This document shows positions 45,644 through 55,300 of a stretch of 64,000 nt of DNA, piece after piece; position 1 is the first letter of the stretch, and every line of letters starts with the position of its first letter. A model generated the notes under the pieces. The model did no database searches. It saw only the letters and a program-made list of their open reading frames with translations, and had not been told where the DNA came from. Made by a program: the position numbers and the translations under genes. This DNA is from Lachnospiraceae bacterium (GTDB lineage Bacteria > Bacillota > Clostridia > Lachnospirales > Lachnospiraceae). The stretch is taken from positions 89,616 through 153,615 of the forward strand of contig JAFXQK010000005.1 in the NCBI GenBank assembly GCA_017527205.1, written 5' to 3'.

Positions 45644-45893
45644 ATTGAATCAGCTTTGAGGATGTGCTACACTATTCTCAAAGCTGATTTTCTTTCTGGC
45701 GCTAGCCAGTCTATAGTCTTTGTCAAATCTATTTTCAGAAAATCCAAGCTTTTCATTTCATTCTTTTCCCTAACGGATTTCCTGAGAGTAGAGGTGCCAA
45801 TGTCATGTCGTGCGTTGTGTCGTTCATGCATGTTGAAACTGCTTTGTTTCTCGAAATTCCGTTGGGAAGAAAGACAAACAAGGAGGACACTAC
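45644..45893 (+). repeat. Duplicated Rpn-gene leader, copy 1, with hairpins
   Basis: This 250-bp stretch is nearly repeated at 46919-47169. It starts with a perfect 13-bp hairpin, AATCAGCTTTGAG (45648-45660) and CTCAAAGCTGATT (45677-45689), followed by TTCTTTC. A second small stem, CTGGC/GCCAG, follows. It ends with the ribosome site AAGGAGGACACTACATG. From 45471 to 45643 I see no feature. Confidence 0.75.
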
Positions 45894-46847
45894 ATGAACA
45901 AAGGAACAAAGGAGGCAACAAACGAAATGACAAAGGAGAAGGGAAGAAAAGACGGGAACAGGGAAGTGGTGAGTGACGTGTTTTCCATGCTCATGCAATA
46001 TCCTGAATATGCCCTGGATATTTACAATGCCCTGAACGGTTCACATTACGAGGATCCGCGACTGGTGGAGATTGTAACACTGAAAAATGGAATTTCCCTG
46101 ACGGTGAGAAATGATGGATCTTTTTTCATTGGGGGAGTTGTCAATTTCTATGAGCACCAGTCGACCCACAATCCAAACATGCCACTGAGATTTACAATTT
46201 ACTATCTAGAGTATCTGAAACAGTGGATAAAAGATTATAAGATAAATTTATATGGCAAAAAAAGAATTCGTATCCCGACACCGCACTTTGTGGTGTTTTA
46301 CAATGGCATTGTGAAGAGGCCTGACTATGAAGTGGTGAAGCTTTCGGCATCATTCTGTTCTTCTGAACAGGCTGGTGAAGAAGCGATAGAGGTCAGGTGC
46401 AAGGTTTACAATATCAATTATGGACGAAATCCCTGGCTGGCAGAAAGCAGCAGGGTGATCGACGGATATGGTATTTTTATAAACAAAATAAGAAACGATA
46501 TAGATAAGGGCATGGAATTGAAAGAGGCGATGGATAACGCAATTAATGATTGCATAAAGGCGAACATATTGAGAGAGTTTTTCATTGAACGAAGGGATGA
46601 GGTGAGAAGAGTGACGGAATTGGATTTCACGTGGGAAAAACAAGAGGAATTGAATAGGATAGAGCATAAAGCGGATGCTGTTTGTGAGTTGCTAGAGGAT
46701 TTAGGCGAGATTTCGCAGGAATTGCAGGATGAGATCTATGCTGAGAGGGATTTGGAAGTATTGAGTAAGATGCTTAAGTTGGCTGCAAAGGCCAAGAGCA
46801 TCGAAGATTTCCGGGCAAAGCTGGAAGAGATGAAGTGCTGTTTGTAG
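45894..46847 (+). CDS. Rpn-like PD-(D/E)XK nuclease/transposase-family protein, tandem copy 1
   Basis: A 317-residue protein of the Rpn / PD-(D/E)XK transposase-like superfamily. LVEIVTLKNGISLTVRNDGS, VVNFYEHQSTHNPNMPLRFT and TPHFVVFYNG are the recognisable core; EHQS carries the ExQ active-site pattern. The helical tail ends EDFRAKLEEMKCCL, a tail shared by five genes or fragments here. Family members are linked to recombination and often multiply within genomes. A lysine-rich start follows AAGGAGG. It is about 75% alike to the copy at 47170 by eye. Confidence 0.8.
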   Translation: MNKGTKEATNEMTKEKGRKDGNREVVSDVFSMLMQYPEYALDIYNALNGSHYEDPRLVEIVTLKNGISLTVRNDGSFFIGGVVNFYEHQSTHNPNMPLRFTIYYLEYLKQWIKDYKINLYGKKRIRIPTPHFVVFYNGIVKRPDYEVVKLSASFCSSEQAGEEAIEVRCKVYNINYGRNPWLAESSRVIDGYGIFINKIRNDIDKGMELKEAMDNAINDCIKANILREFFIERRDEVRRVTELDFTWEKQEELNRIEHKADAVCELLEDLGEISQELQDEIYAERDLEVLSKMLKLAAKAKSIEDFRAKLEEMKCCL

Positions 46848-46918
46848 GAGACGGAAGAATGATTTTAAGGTATTGTAGATTCGCAATCGAGTCTGTTTTC
46901 TAAAATTTTAATGAACTT

Positions 46919-47169
46919 ATTGAATCAGCTTTGAGGATGTGCTACACTATTCTCAAAGCTGATTTTCTTTATGGCCGTCGGCCAGTCTATAGTCTTTATC
47001 AAATCTATTTTCAGAAAATCCAAGCTTTTCATTTCATTCTTATTCCTAACGGATTTCCTGAGAGTAGAGGAGCCAATGTCATGTCGGGCGTTGTGTCGTT
47101 CATGCAGGTTGAAACTACTTTGTTTCTCGAAATTCCGTTGGGAAGAAAGACAAACAAGGAGGACACTAC
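46919..47169 (+). repeat. Duplicated Rpn-gene leader, copy 2, with hairpins
   Basis: Second copy of the 45644-45893 leader. The 13-bp hairpin is identical (46923-46935 with 46952-46964). The next small stem reads TGGCC/GGCCA instead of CTGGC/GCCAG, so it is rebuilt with different bases. Confidence 0.75.
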
Positions 47170-48231
47170 ATGATCAAAAGAACGAAGGAGGCAACGAACG
47201 AAATGGCAAAGGAGAAGGCAAGTATGACGGTAGGAGGCGCGGAAAAGGCGGACGAAACACCAAAGACGGAGCAGGCGATCAAGACGGAACAGGCGCAAAC
47301 TGACAAGCAAGACGGGAACAGGGAAGTGGTGAGTGACGTGTTTTCCATGCTCATGCAATATCCGGTGTATGCTCTGGATATTTATAATGCGCTGAATGGC
47401 TCACATTACGAGGATCCACGACTGGTGGAGATTGTAACGCTGAAGAATGGAATTTCCCTGACAGTGAGAAATGACGGATCCTTTTTCATTGGGGGAGTTG
47501 TCAATTTCTATGAGCACCAGTCGACCCACAATCCAAACATGCCACTGAGATTTACAATTTATTATCTGGAGTATCTGAAACAGTGGATAAATGACAACAG
47601 GATTGATCTGTATGGTAAGAAGAGAATCATGATACCCACACCGCATTTTGTTGTGTTTTATAATGGAGTAAATGGAAGACCGGATTTTGAGGTGATGCGG
47701 CTTTCTGCGTCGTTTGATCCGATGGGTGGCGAAAGCGAGGATTCGATTGAGGTCAAGTGTAAGGTTTATAATGTGAATTACGGCCGTAATGCATGGTTGT
47801 CGGAGAGTAGCATTGTCATCAAAGGGTATAGTATTTTTGTGAATAAGGTAAGAAACTATCATGATGAAGGCGTGGAGTTGAAAGAGGCAATTGACCACGC
47901 GATTAATGAATGTATTGAAGGGAACATTTTGAGAGAATTTTTCATTGAGCGAAGGGACGAGGTGAGAAGAATGACGGAATTGGATTTCACGTGGAAAAAA
48001 AGAGAAGGACTAATTAGGGAAGAAGAGTTCGCGGATGGAAAAGTCCAAGGGAAAATAGAAGCTATTCTGGTAATACTCAGTGTGTATGGCGAGGTACCGC
48101 AGGAGTTGAAGAATGAGATTGGTTTGGAGAAGGATCCGGAGGTATTGACCAAGATGTTGAAGATGGCGGCGCAGGCAAAGAGCATTGAGGATTTCCGGGC
48201 GAAGCTGGAAGAGATGAAGTGCTGTTTGTAG
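47170..48231 (+). CDS. Rpn-like PD-(D/E)XK nuclease/transposase-family protein, tandem copy 2
   Basis: A 353-residue tandem paralogue of the previous gene, sharing the core (NFYEHQSTHNPNMPLRFT) and the tail (EDFRAKLEEMKCCL). It has about 30 extra N-terminal residues rich in Lys, Thr and Gln (KADETPKTEQAIKTEQ), apparently from a local expansion. Gene and leader were duplicated together, with a period of about 1.28 kb. Confidence 0.8.
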   Translation: MIKRTKEATNEMAKEKASMTVGGAEKADETPKTEQAIKTEQAQTDKQDGNREVVSDVFSMLMQYPVYALDIYNALNGSHYEDPRLVEIVTLKNGISLTVRNDGSFFIGGVVNFYEHQSTHNPNMPLRFTIYYLEYLKQWINDNRIDLYGKKRIMIPTPHFVVFYNGVNGRPDFEVMRLSASFDPMGGESEDSIEVKCKVYNVNYGRNAWLSESSIVIKGYSIFVNKVRNYHDEGVELKEAIDHAINECIEGNILREFFIERRDEVRRMTELDFTWKKREGLIREEEFADGKVQGKIEAILVILSVYGEVPQELKNEIGLEKDPEVLTKMLKMAAQAKSIEDFRAKLEEMKCCL

Positions 48232-48373
48232 GAGGCCGAAGAATGACAACAAAACAGTTTTGGGAGAAAATTGATGCGCTGGCTTTCCCTCGTAGTCTAC
48301 TTTAAAGTCTACTTTTTTGATATGTTTTTTAAGTCGCAGAAAATTCCTAAAACTTTAATGAACTTATTGAAAG

Positions 48374-48823
48374 ATGACGGCGCTGCAACAAGAGTGCGAT
48401 CAGGTGTTAACGAGGCTGGCAGAAGCGCTGGCGGACAAACCAACGGAGTTTCAGGACATATTGCACATGATGCACGAAATAACAAATCATATCATGAGGA
48501 AGCAGGATAAACTGCTGGAAAGGGTGAGTGACATTATGGGTGGAAAGGTATTGCCGTTACCGTCGGATGAGTTAAGGGAAGCTGAAGCTATAGGAGAAGC
48601 CAGGGGTGAAGCTCGCGGAGAGCAAAAGGGAGATGCGAAGCGAAGCATTAAATTCATTCTGGAAGTGCTTGAAGATTATGGGGAAGTGCCGCCGGAACTT
48701 CGTGAAAAGATTTGTGCGACCGAGGATATTCATGCCTTGGAGGCAATGTTTACGCTCGCAAGAAGGGCCAAGAGCATCGAGGATTTTCAGGCGAAGCTGG
48801 AAGATGTGAAGTGCTGTATGTAG
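48374..48823 (+). pseudogene. Truncated Rpn-family C-terminal gene, copy 1
   Basis: A 149-residue frame holding only the helical C-terminal part of an Rpn-like protein: CDQVLTRLAEALADKPTEFQ, MGGKVLPLPSDELREAEA, VPPELREKIC, and the shared tail EDFQAKLEDVKCCM. The nuclease core is absent. Upstream (48340-48373) is a fragment of the duplicated leader (AATGAACTTATTGAA), so the 5' part was probably lost by deletion. It might still be translated. Confidence 0.6.
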
Positions 48824-48869
48824 GAAATGAAGCGATGTAGATGAAGGAATTTTGACGCTTGACATTTGC

Positions 48870-49214
48870 TGAGGCATAGATAAGGGCATGGAATTGAAAG
48901 AAGCGATAGATAACGCAATTAATGACTGCATAAAGGCGAACATATTGAGGGAGTTTTTCATTGAACGAAGGGATGAGGTGAGTAGAATGACGGAATTGGA
49001 TTTCACGTGGGAAAAACAAGAGGAATTGAATAGGATAGAGCATAAGGCGGATGCTGTTTGCGAGTTGCTTGAGGATTTGGGCGAGATTCCGCAGGAATTG
49101 CAGGATGAGATCTATGCTGAGAGGGATTTGGAAGTATTGAGTAAGATGCTTAAGTTGGCTGCAAAGGCAAAGAGCATCGAGGATTTCCAGGCGAAGCTGG
49201 AAGAGATGAAGTGA
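48870..49214 (+). pseudogene. Fragment of the Rpn-like gene tail
   Basis: The sequence enters abruptly at IDKGMELKEAIDNAINDC and continues through EDFQAKLEEMK, very close to the last 115 residues of the 45894 gene. The 5' two thirds are missing. Its left edge is joined to a partial copy of the dispersed repeat (CGCTTGACATTTGCTGAGG, 48853-48871) and its right edge runs into a fuller copy. Confidence 0.78.
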
Positions 49215-49373
49215 CGTATGTCGCGGCATGCGTTATTCTTTTCTTATCAGGTATCTTTCCTGGATACCTTTCTGTTGATAGTGTTGGCGGTTCAGCCAGT
49301 TTTTCCCGCGTGAATTTATGGGTGCTGATAGGGAAACTCTATATTTTTGCCTGTTCTGCCAACTGTGTGTGCA
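49211..49373 (+). ncRNA. Dispersed sRNA-like repeat, copy 2
   Basis: GTGACG (weakened -35), 17 bp and TATTCT (49234-49239). The hairpin AGGTATC/GATACCT (49249-49269, 7-nt loop) follows, then TTGGCGGTTCAGCCAGTTTTT, whose short GGC/GCC stem and T-run resemble a terminator. It is nearly identical to copy 3 (about 95% by eye over 155 bp). A 73-codon frame crosses it but is not kept in copies 1 and 4. Confidence 0.6.
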
Positions 49374-49419
49374 GGATGCGTTTGGAGGCAAAAGATTTAT
49401 TGGGTAAAGTGTTTTATTT

Positions 49420-49502
49420 ATCATTCGGATGAAATTATTGACATTATCATGCAGTCGTTTCAACTGGACCGTAATGAGGCGATGAAGTACTTATTATCTT
49501 AA
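49420..49502 (+). pseudogene. Relic of the KGQ-type nuclease C-terminus, copy 1
   Basis: Encodes HSDEIIDIIMQSFQLDRNEA and then MKYLLS before a stop, matching the end of the intact gene at 51308-52216. Nothing else of that gene remains here. Confidence 0.78.
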
Positions 49503-49508
49503 CTGGGT

Positions 49509-49637
49509 AAGAAGCTGTATGTGTATTTGCCGTATTATTTGATGCGATATGAGAAGAGGTTTGCGAGTTGGGAAAAGAGCGACATAAAGATAAAGGCGCT
49601 GCAGGAGGACAATAAAGGAATGTTGTTTCAAACATAG
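49509..49637 (+). pseudogene. Internal fragment of another Rpn-family gene
   Basis: A 40-codon remnant reading KLYVYLPYYLMRYEKRFASW and then EKSDIKIKALQEDN. This resembles the middle of Rpn-family proteins (xxPxYxxRYEK). It has no start and stops at 49637. Confidence 0.5.
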
Positions 49638-49664
49638 GGAGAGTTATTTGCGGCGGGAGGATTT

Positions 49665-50426
49665 ATGGAAAAAGAGAATACTAATGATAAAACTGTTGTT
49701 AACAAGACCGAGATTGTAGGCGTGGGAATAGATGTAATTGACGAAAAGACTATTAAAGAGAAAATATACTTGATTCGGGGCGTTAAGGCCATGTTGGATT
49801 TTGAACTGGCAGAAATATATGGGTATGAAACAAAGAATTTCAATCGTCAGGTAAAGAACAACGCTGAGAAATTTGAGGGTGATGACTTTATGTTTCAAAT
49901 GACGCCTGAAGAACTTAAAATGCTATCGCGGTGCAAAAATTTCACCACGATACAAACCAAAGGCGTGAAAGGAGGTAGGACCAATCTGCCATATGCTTTT
50001 ACGGAATCTGGCGTATATATGCTCATGACTGTTCTAAAAGGTGATACTGCCGTAAAGCAAAGTAGAGCTTTGATCCGAGCTTTCAAAGCCATGAAAGACT
50101 ATATTGTTGACAATCGACCACTTATCGCCCAACATGATTATCTACGCCTTTCAATGCAAGTATCAGATGTACAGCAAGCTGTAAGGGATGTTCAGAACAA
50201 GATTATCGACTATGATGAAAAATTGTGTTCTGTATTTGAACAGCTTCATGATACTGTTAATAGCTCTGAAATTTCACCATATATGTTGGATTTTGCCCGT
50301 CCGGCTGAAAAGCATGATATTTGATTCTCAATGGCGAACCTGCTAAAGCTGACGAAACATACATAAAGATATATTCGGAAGCAAAGAAAACAATATATAT
50401 TGTAGACAATGTTATCTAACCAGATT
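49665..50426 (+). pseudogene. ORF6N-domain (phage-type DNA-binding) protein, truncated by a frameshift
   Basis: An N-terminal 219-residue frame (49665-50324) carries an ORF6N domain: IYLIRGVKAMLDFELAEIYG, TKNFNRQVKNN, DDFMFQMTPEE and NLPYAFTESGVYMLMTVLKG. It stops after AEKHDI. In another frame the expected continuation follows at once (LNGEPAKADETYIKIYSEAK, KTIYIVDNVI) to a stop near 50420, so one indel near 50320 broke the gene. The C-terminal remainder of such proteins is also absent. A truncated DNA-binding product could still be made. ORF6N genes are common in prophages and mobile islands. Confidence 0.8.
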
Positions 50427-50479
50427 CTTAGGCTTCGTTGATTTTAAAGAAAGCTTTCCTGGGGTCAGTCCCTACATTT

Positions 50480-50879
50480 TTGCGAGTGTGATCAAGTGCT
50501 GACGAGGCTGGCAGAAGCGCTGGCGGACAAGCCGGCTGAGTTTCAGGACATATTGCACATGATGCGGGACATTGCAAGTCATATCATGAGGAAGAAGGAC
50601 AGATTGCGGGAAAGGGTGAGTGATGTTATGGGTGGAAAGGTATTGCCGTTACCGTCGGATAAGTTAAGGGAAGCCGAGGCGCAGGGAGAGGTTAAGCAAA
50701 GCATTAGGCATATTCTGGAAGTGCTTGAGGATCTTGGTGAAATGCCGCCAGAGCTTCGTGAAAAGATCTGCGCGAAAGAAGACTTGCAACTGCTGGATAT
50801 GATGTTTACGCTCGCAAGAAAGGCCAAGAGCATCGAGGATTTCCAGGCGAAGCTGGAAGAGATGAAGTGCCGTATGTAG
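50480..50879 (+). pseudogene. Truncated Rpn-family C-terminal gene, copy 2
   Basis: Close relative of 48374-48823: CDQVLTRLAEALADKPAEFQ, MGGKVLPLPSDKLREAEA, EDLGEMPPELREKIC and the tail EDFQAKLEEMKCRM. The first possible start (GTG at 50496) lies inside the conserved segment, so the 5' end is missing. Confidence 0.65.
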
Positions 50880-50954
50880 TGGGCTGAAGAATGTCAAAAA
50901 AATGCCCCTGCCGCCATTCTATAGACCTGCAGGGAGTATATGAAATTTTGCCGC

Positions 50955-51112
50955 TTGACATATGTTGCGGCATGCGTTATTCTTTTCTTATCAGGTATCT
51001 TTCCTGGATACCTTTCTTTTGATAGTGTTGGCGGTTCAGCCAGTTTTTCCCGCGTGAATTTATGGGTGCTGATAGGGAAACTCTATATTTTTGCCTGTTC
51101 TGCCAACTATGT
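50955..51112 (+). ncRNA. Dispersed sRNA-like repeat, copy 3 (best preserved)
   Basis: TTGACA (50955-50960), 17 bp and TATTCT (50978-50983) form a good promoter. The hairpin AGGTATC/GATACCT (50993-51013) would lie at the very 5' end of the transcript. GTTGGCGGTTCAGCCAG with a following TTTTT comes about 35 nt later and could end an RNA of about 70 nt. The similarity to copy 2 continues to CTGTTCTGCCAACT. Confidence 0.62.
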
Positions 51113-51307
51113 GCAGGATGGGTTTAAAAGTCAGCTTAAAGGCAAATAAAGATACGGTAATGAAAATCAAGGAGGAGAAGAATATGAGGCGCAAGGTGTG
51201 ATTTAAGTTCTAAAGATTGATTTGGTGAAAAATTTTGATTGGGGCAAAGTTTTTCGCTTGGGGTAAAAGGATGGATTCAAAGAAGGTGACCACGAAAGGG
51301 GTCACAA

Positions 51308-52216
51308 ATGAAAGAGAAGGGAAAAGCAGCAAGGATACAATGGCATCCTGGCTTTATTGCCGCGATGAATTTGGAGTTCTTGGAGCAACGAAGCGAAATG
51401 ATTATGGAGCGCGAGTACAACTTAAATCTAAAGCCATTGGAAATTGATCTTCTTGTGATAAAGAAAAGTGCAGACCTCAAAGTCCGTAATGAGATTGGGC
51501 ATTTTTTCAGGGGTCACAACATAGTGGAGTATAAATCTCCGGAGGACGTCGTAAACATTGACGTGATTTACAAATGTATTGCATATGCTGCCTTGTATAA
51601 GGCTTATGGCGAAACGGCGGACTGCATTAAGGCGGATGACGTCACCGTGACGGTTGTGTGCTGGGCAAGACCCAGGAAGCTGTTTCGGTATTTTTCAGAG
51701 CATAAGATTCGGCTTTCAAAAAGGCATCCGGGGATTTACCATGTCGAAAGGGATCTGCTGTTTCCAGTGCAAATCGTTGTGGCAAGGGAGCTGGACAAAC
51801 GGGAGCATGTATGGCTTCGCGCATTGTCGAAGGAAATGGAGAGGGATGATTTTGAGAGGCTTTCGGAAGCGGCGGCAAAGCTAAAGGAAACGGCTAACGG
51901 AGAATTTATTGATTCGGTATTACAGGTCAGCATACGGGCTAACGAGAAAAAGTTAAAGGAGGACAAGGACATGTGCTGCGAAGCGTTAAGGGAATTATTT
52001 GAACCGGAATTAAAGGAAAGCTGGAAGAAAGGCCAAAAACAAGGCCAAAAACAAGGCCAAAGACAAGGCTGGAGACAAGGCCAAAGACAAAGCGTTAGGG
52101 CAATGGTGAACACCATGACAAAAAAAGGCTATCATTCGGATGAAATCATTGACATTATCATGCAGTCGTTTCAACTGGACCGTAATGAGGCGATGAAATA
52201 TTTTACGAAATCATAG
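51308..52216 (+). CDS. PD-(D/E)XK nuclease-like protein with KGQ repeat tail
   Basis: A 302-residue protein. A nuclease-like core is suggested by LEIDLLVIKK, then FRGHNIVEYKSPEDVVNIDV (an Asp, then ExK). A helical region follows, then a tail with repeated Gln/Gly/Lys units (KGQKQGQKQGQRQGWRQGQR) and a C-terminal helix SDEIIDIIMQSFQLDRNEAM. Relatives of this kind are abundant in gut Clostridia and often annotated only as hypothetical. It is the intact parent of the tails left at 49420 and 56108. Its ATG lacks a strong ribosome site. Confidence 0.7.
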   Translation: MKEKGKAARIQWHPGFIAAMNLEFLEQRSEMIMEREYNLNLKPLEIDLLVIKKSADLKVRNEIGHFFRGHNIVEYKSPEDVVNIDVIYKCIAYAALYKAYGETADCIKADDVTVTVVCWARPRKLFRYFSEHKIRLSKRHPGIYHVERDLLFPVQIVVARELDKREHVWLRALSKEMERDDFERLSEAAAKLKETANGEFIDSVLQVSIRANEKKLKEDKDMCCEALRELFEPELKESWKKGQKQGQKQGQRQGWRQGQRQSVRAMVNTMTKKGYHSDEIIDIIMQSFQLDRNEAMKYFTKS

Positions 52217-52255
52217 TGTATGCGTACTCGTTGTTTTTGCAAAGCTGTAAAATCC

Positions 52256-52284
52256 TTGCATTTTCCATTAGCCTACGATATAGT
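52256..52284 (+). promoter_or_regulatory. Promoter for the SWIM-SNF2 helicase gene
   Basis: TTGCAT (52256-52261) and TATAGT (52279-52284) are spaced 17 bp apart, 44 bp before the ATG. Confidence 0.68.
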
Positions 52285-52328
52285 ATTTTTGTTATGTTTT
52301 ATATAGCGAAAGATACGAGGTATCGGGA

Positions 52329-55300
52329 ATGAGTTGGGAAGATCGATATGGTGAAGATGTCCTTAAGACCGGATATCAACTGTTTCAGCGTGGAGAAGTA
52401 AATGTCATTTCAAAGCAGGGATCCGTGTTTCGAGTAAAGGTCGGAAAGTATTACGCGGCAAAGGTCATGGTGAAAAAGACGGAAAACGGTGACTATGAGG
52501 TTGACTGTGATTGTTGGGATTATTTACGCCATGGGACCTGTGGTCATTGCCCTGCCGCCATTTATGGCGTTGAGGGATTGAGCCAAAAACCTGCACCGCC
52601 GACTCCCGGTAAACGAATGGAACCATTTACTCGCGTGCCTGGCGCGGGAGAGGATTATTACTATTACGATCTCGGAAAAATCAGTAAGGAAATCTATCTT
52701 ACGGAAGAAGGCTATCAGGAAGCCAAACGCATGATTTCGGCTGGCGAGATCGTTTGTAAAAACATCAATTCCTTTATGTATCGGGATTCCCAGTATAAGA
52801 ATTATTATGGCCTCAATCTGATTGCCGAATTAAAGCCATCGGGGGCCCAGGTCGCAATCAGCGTGGGAAAGGATTTTGTCTGGAAATGTAATTGCGGTGC
52901 AAGAAGATGTTATTATGCTCAAGAACTCACCTTTTATCGTGAAAATAAGCAGACATATAAGGTTTGTAAGCATGTTGCGGCTGCTTTTCTGATGCTTGGA
53001 AAGTATATTGCCGAGGAAAATCCCGGAGATGAGACGGATTATCGCGCGAAGCAACTCCTTGGAAAGATTTTGCGAAAGAATAATAGTTCGGCGGAAAAGA
53101 CGGCGATGGTTTCACTGACGCCTGAACTGATGAATCATGATGGGGAATTGAAGGCAGGTTTTAAGATTGGGCTTGGAAAAGCCTACAAAGTGAGAAACCT
53201 GACGGAGCTTGTGGAAAAGGTTGAAGATAATGAAACCGTGACGCTTGGGAAAAACGGCGCGATCAATTTTGGGTTGCTTGATTTTAATGAGGAATCAAAG
53301 GGCTTTTATGCACTGATTCAAAGCAGGGTACACGATAATCTGAAGAGAAATGAAAGGGTTCAGGCCAGGCTGGGCTGGGGTTATTCTGACAGGTATCTTG
53401 TTGATAAGATCAGTGATGCAGTGATTTTAGAGGGCTCAACGCTGGATGAGTTTTATCAATTGTGCAAGGCGTTGCCTGAAGTCGAGTATTCCCTGAGGGA
53501 ATATGGGCGAGTTGTCGAAAAGGGAAGGGTTCATTGTGAAGAAGGGAATCCGCAAATAAAATTAAAGCTGGAAGAGCTGTTGGATGGTCAGCAGGTCGCG
53601 GGTGTCAGGCTGTCGGGAACGCTGCCGCAGGTAAGTCATGGCAATGATGGTATTTATTTTTTGAATGGTAAATGCTTTTATCATGTTGCGCCTGAATTTG
53701 CAGACCAGATGAGGCTGTTGTATGATCTTTCGGATAACAGTGGTAAAATCGAGCTTACGATCGGAAGACGTCATTTTGGAGAGTTTTATCAAGAGGTATA
53801 TCCTCTCCTAAAAACAATCGCAACAATAGATGACAAAACAACGGAAAAGGTTGAACGTTGTATCCCTCCGAAGGCAGAGGTTACGTTTTATCTTGACAGT
53901 ATCGGAAGAACGCTTGCCTGCAAAGCGGAAGTCGCCTATGGCGAGAAGTTGCATTCGCCGATGGAGGCGAGACTGAGAAAAGGGTATTCTCAGGTGTATC
54001 GGGATTATGGGAAGGAAAAGCTGGTCAGTGAGACCATTGGCAAATATTTCCCTGAGTATGATGAGACAAAAGATACTTCCTATTGTGAGGATGGAGATGC
54101 TTCTTATCGTGTTTATCGTGAGGGCGTGGATGCGATGTTGCAGCTCGGTGAGGTGAAATGTACGGATCAGTTCCAAAGTCGGAATCTCCGTAAGAGTCTT
54201 GGAATCAAGGTTGGCGTCTCCATTGAAAGTGATTTGTTAAATTTGGATCTGACTTCGGGAGAACTGTCGGCGCAGGAGTTGATGGAGGTATTTGAAAGCT
54301 ATCGTCTTAAGAGAAAGTATCATGTCTTGAAAAATGGAGATTTTGTGGATCTGGAGTCTCCTGACATTGAGCTGATCGATCAGATTCTTCGCGCTGGCAG
54401 CCTGCAAACCAAGGAACTTCTAGGCGAAAGGATTCAAATCCCTGCATATCGTGCGATCTATTTGAATAAGCTTTTTGAAGAGCACGAGGAGCTGTATGGG
54501 CATCGAGATCGGAATTTCAGAAAGCTGGTGAAGGATTTTGGAACCGTTAAGGATTCTGAAATCGAGGTGCCGGAAAGCCTTGCGGATCAATTGCGCAATT
54601 ATCAGGTTTACGGACATAAATGGCTTCGCATGCTGGCACAATATGGGTTTGGCGGAATTTTGGCAGATGAGATGGGACTTGGTAAGACGCTGCAAATGAT
54701 CTCGGTGTTGCTGGCGGAGAAGAAGACGGGAGAGAAGACGTCATTGATTATTTGTCCTGCTTCGCTTGTGTATAACTGGAAGGAGGAGTTTAGACGATTT
54801 GCGCCAGAACTTTGCGTGGCAGCCGTCGCTGGAACGGCGGGGGAAAGGAAAAAACAAATTCAGAGCTATCGCAAGATGGACGTTCTCGTTACGTCATATG
54901 ATCTCCTAAAGCGTGACATTGCGGAATATGAGAACTGTCATTTTGAGTATCAGGTCCTTGACGAGGCGCAATATATCAAGAATCAAAAAAGTGCGGCTGC
55001 CAAGACGGTTAAGGTGATTCATGCCGTGCACCGATTTGCACTTACGGGTACGCCAATCGAGAATCGTCTTAGCGAGCTTTGGAGTATATTTGATTTTCTC
55101 ATGCCTGGCTTTTTGTATGATTATGAAACATTTCGGCGGGAGTTGGAGATGCCGATCGTCAAGGATAAGGATGAGGCTGCGTCTGCAAGGCTTCGGCGAA
55201 TGGTCGGACCGTTCATTTTAAGAAGGCTGAAGGGAGACGTCCTGAAGGATCTTCCGGACAAGCTGGAAGAGATTCGATATGGCGTCATGGAGGAAAAGCA

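Noticed and set aside
49211..51149. Small membrane proteins (FLSGIFPGYLS-type) in the dispersed repeat
   Set aside because: The frame is open in copies 2 and 3, which are nearly identical, but not kept in divergent copies 1 and 4. The promoter-hairpin layout and paired changes favour RNA.
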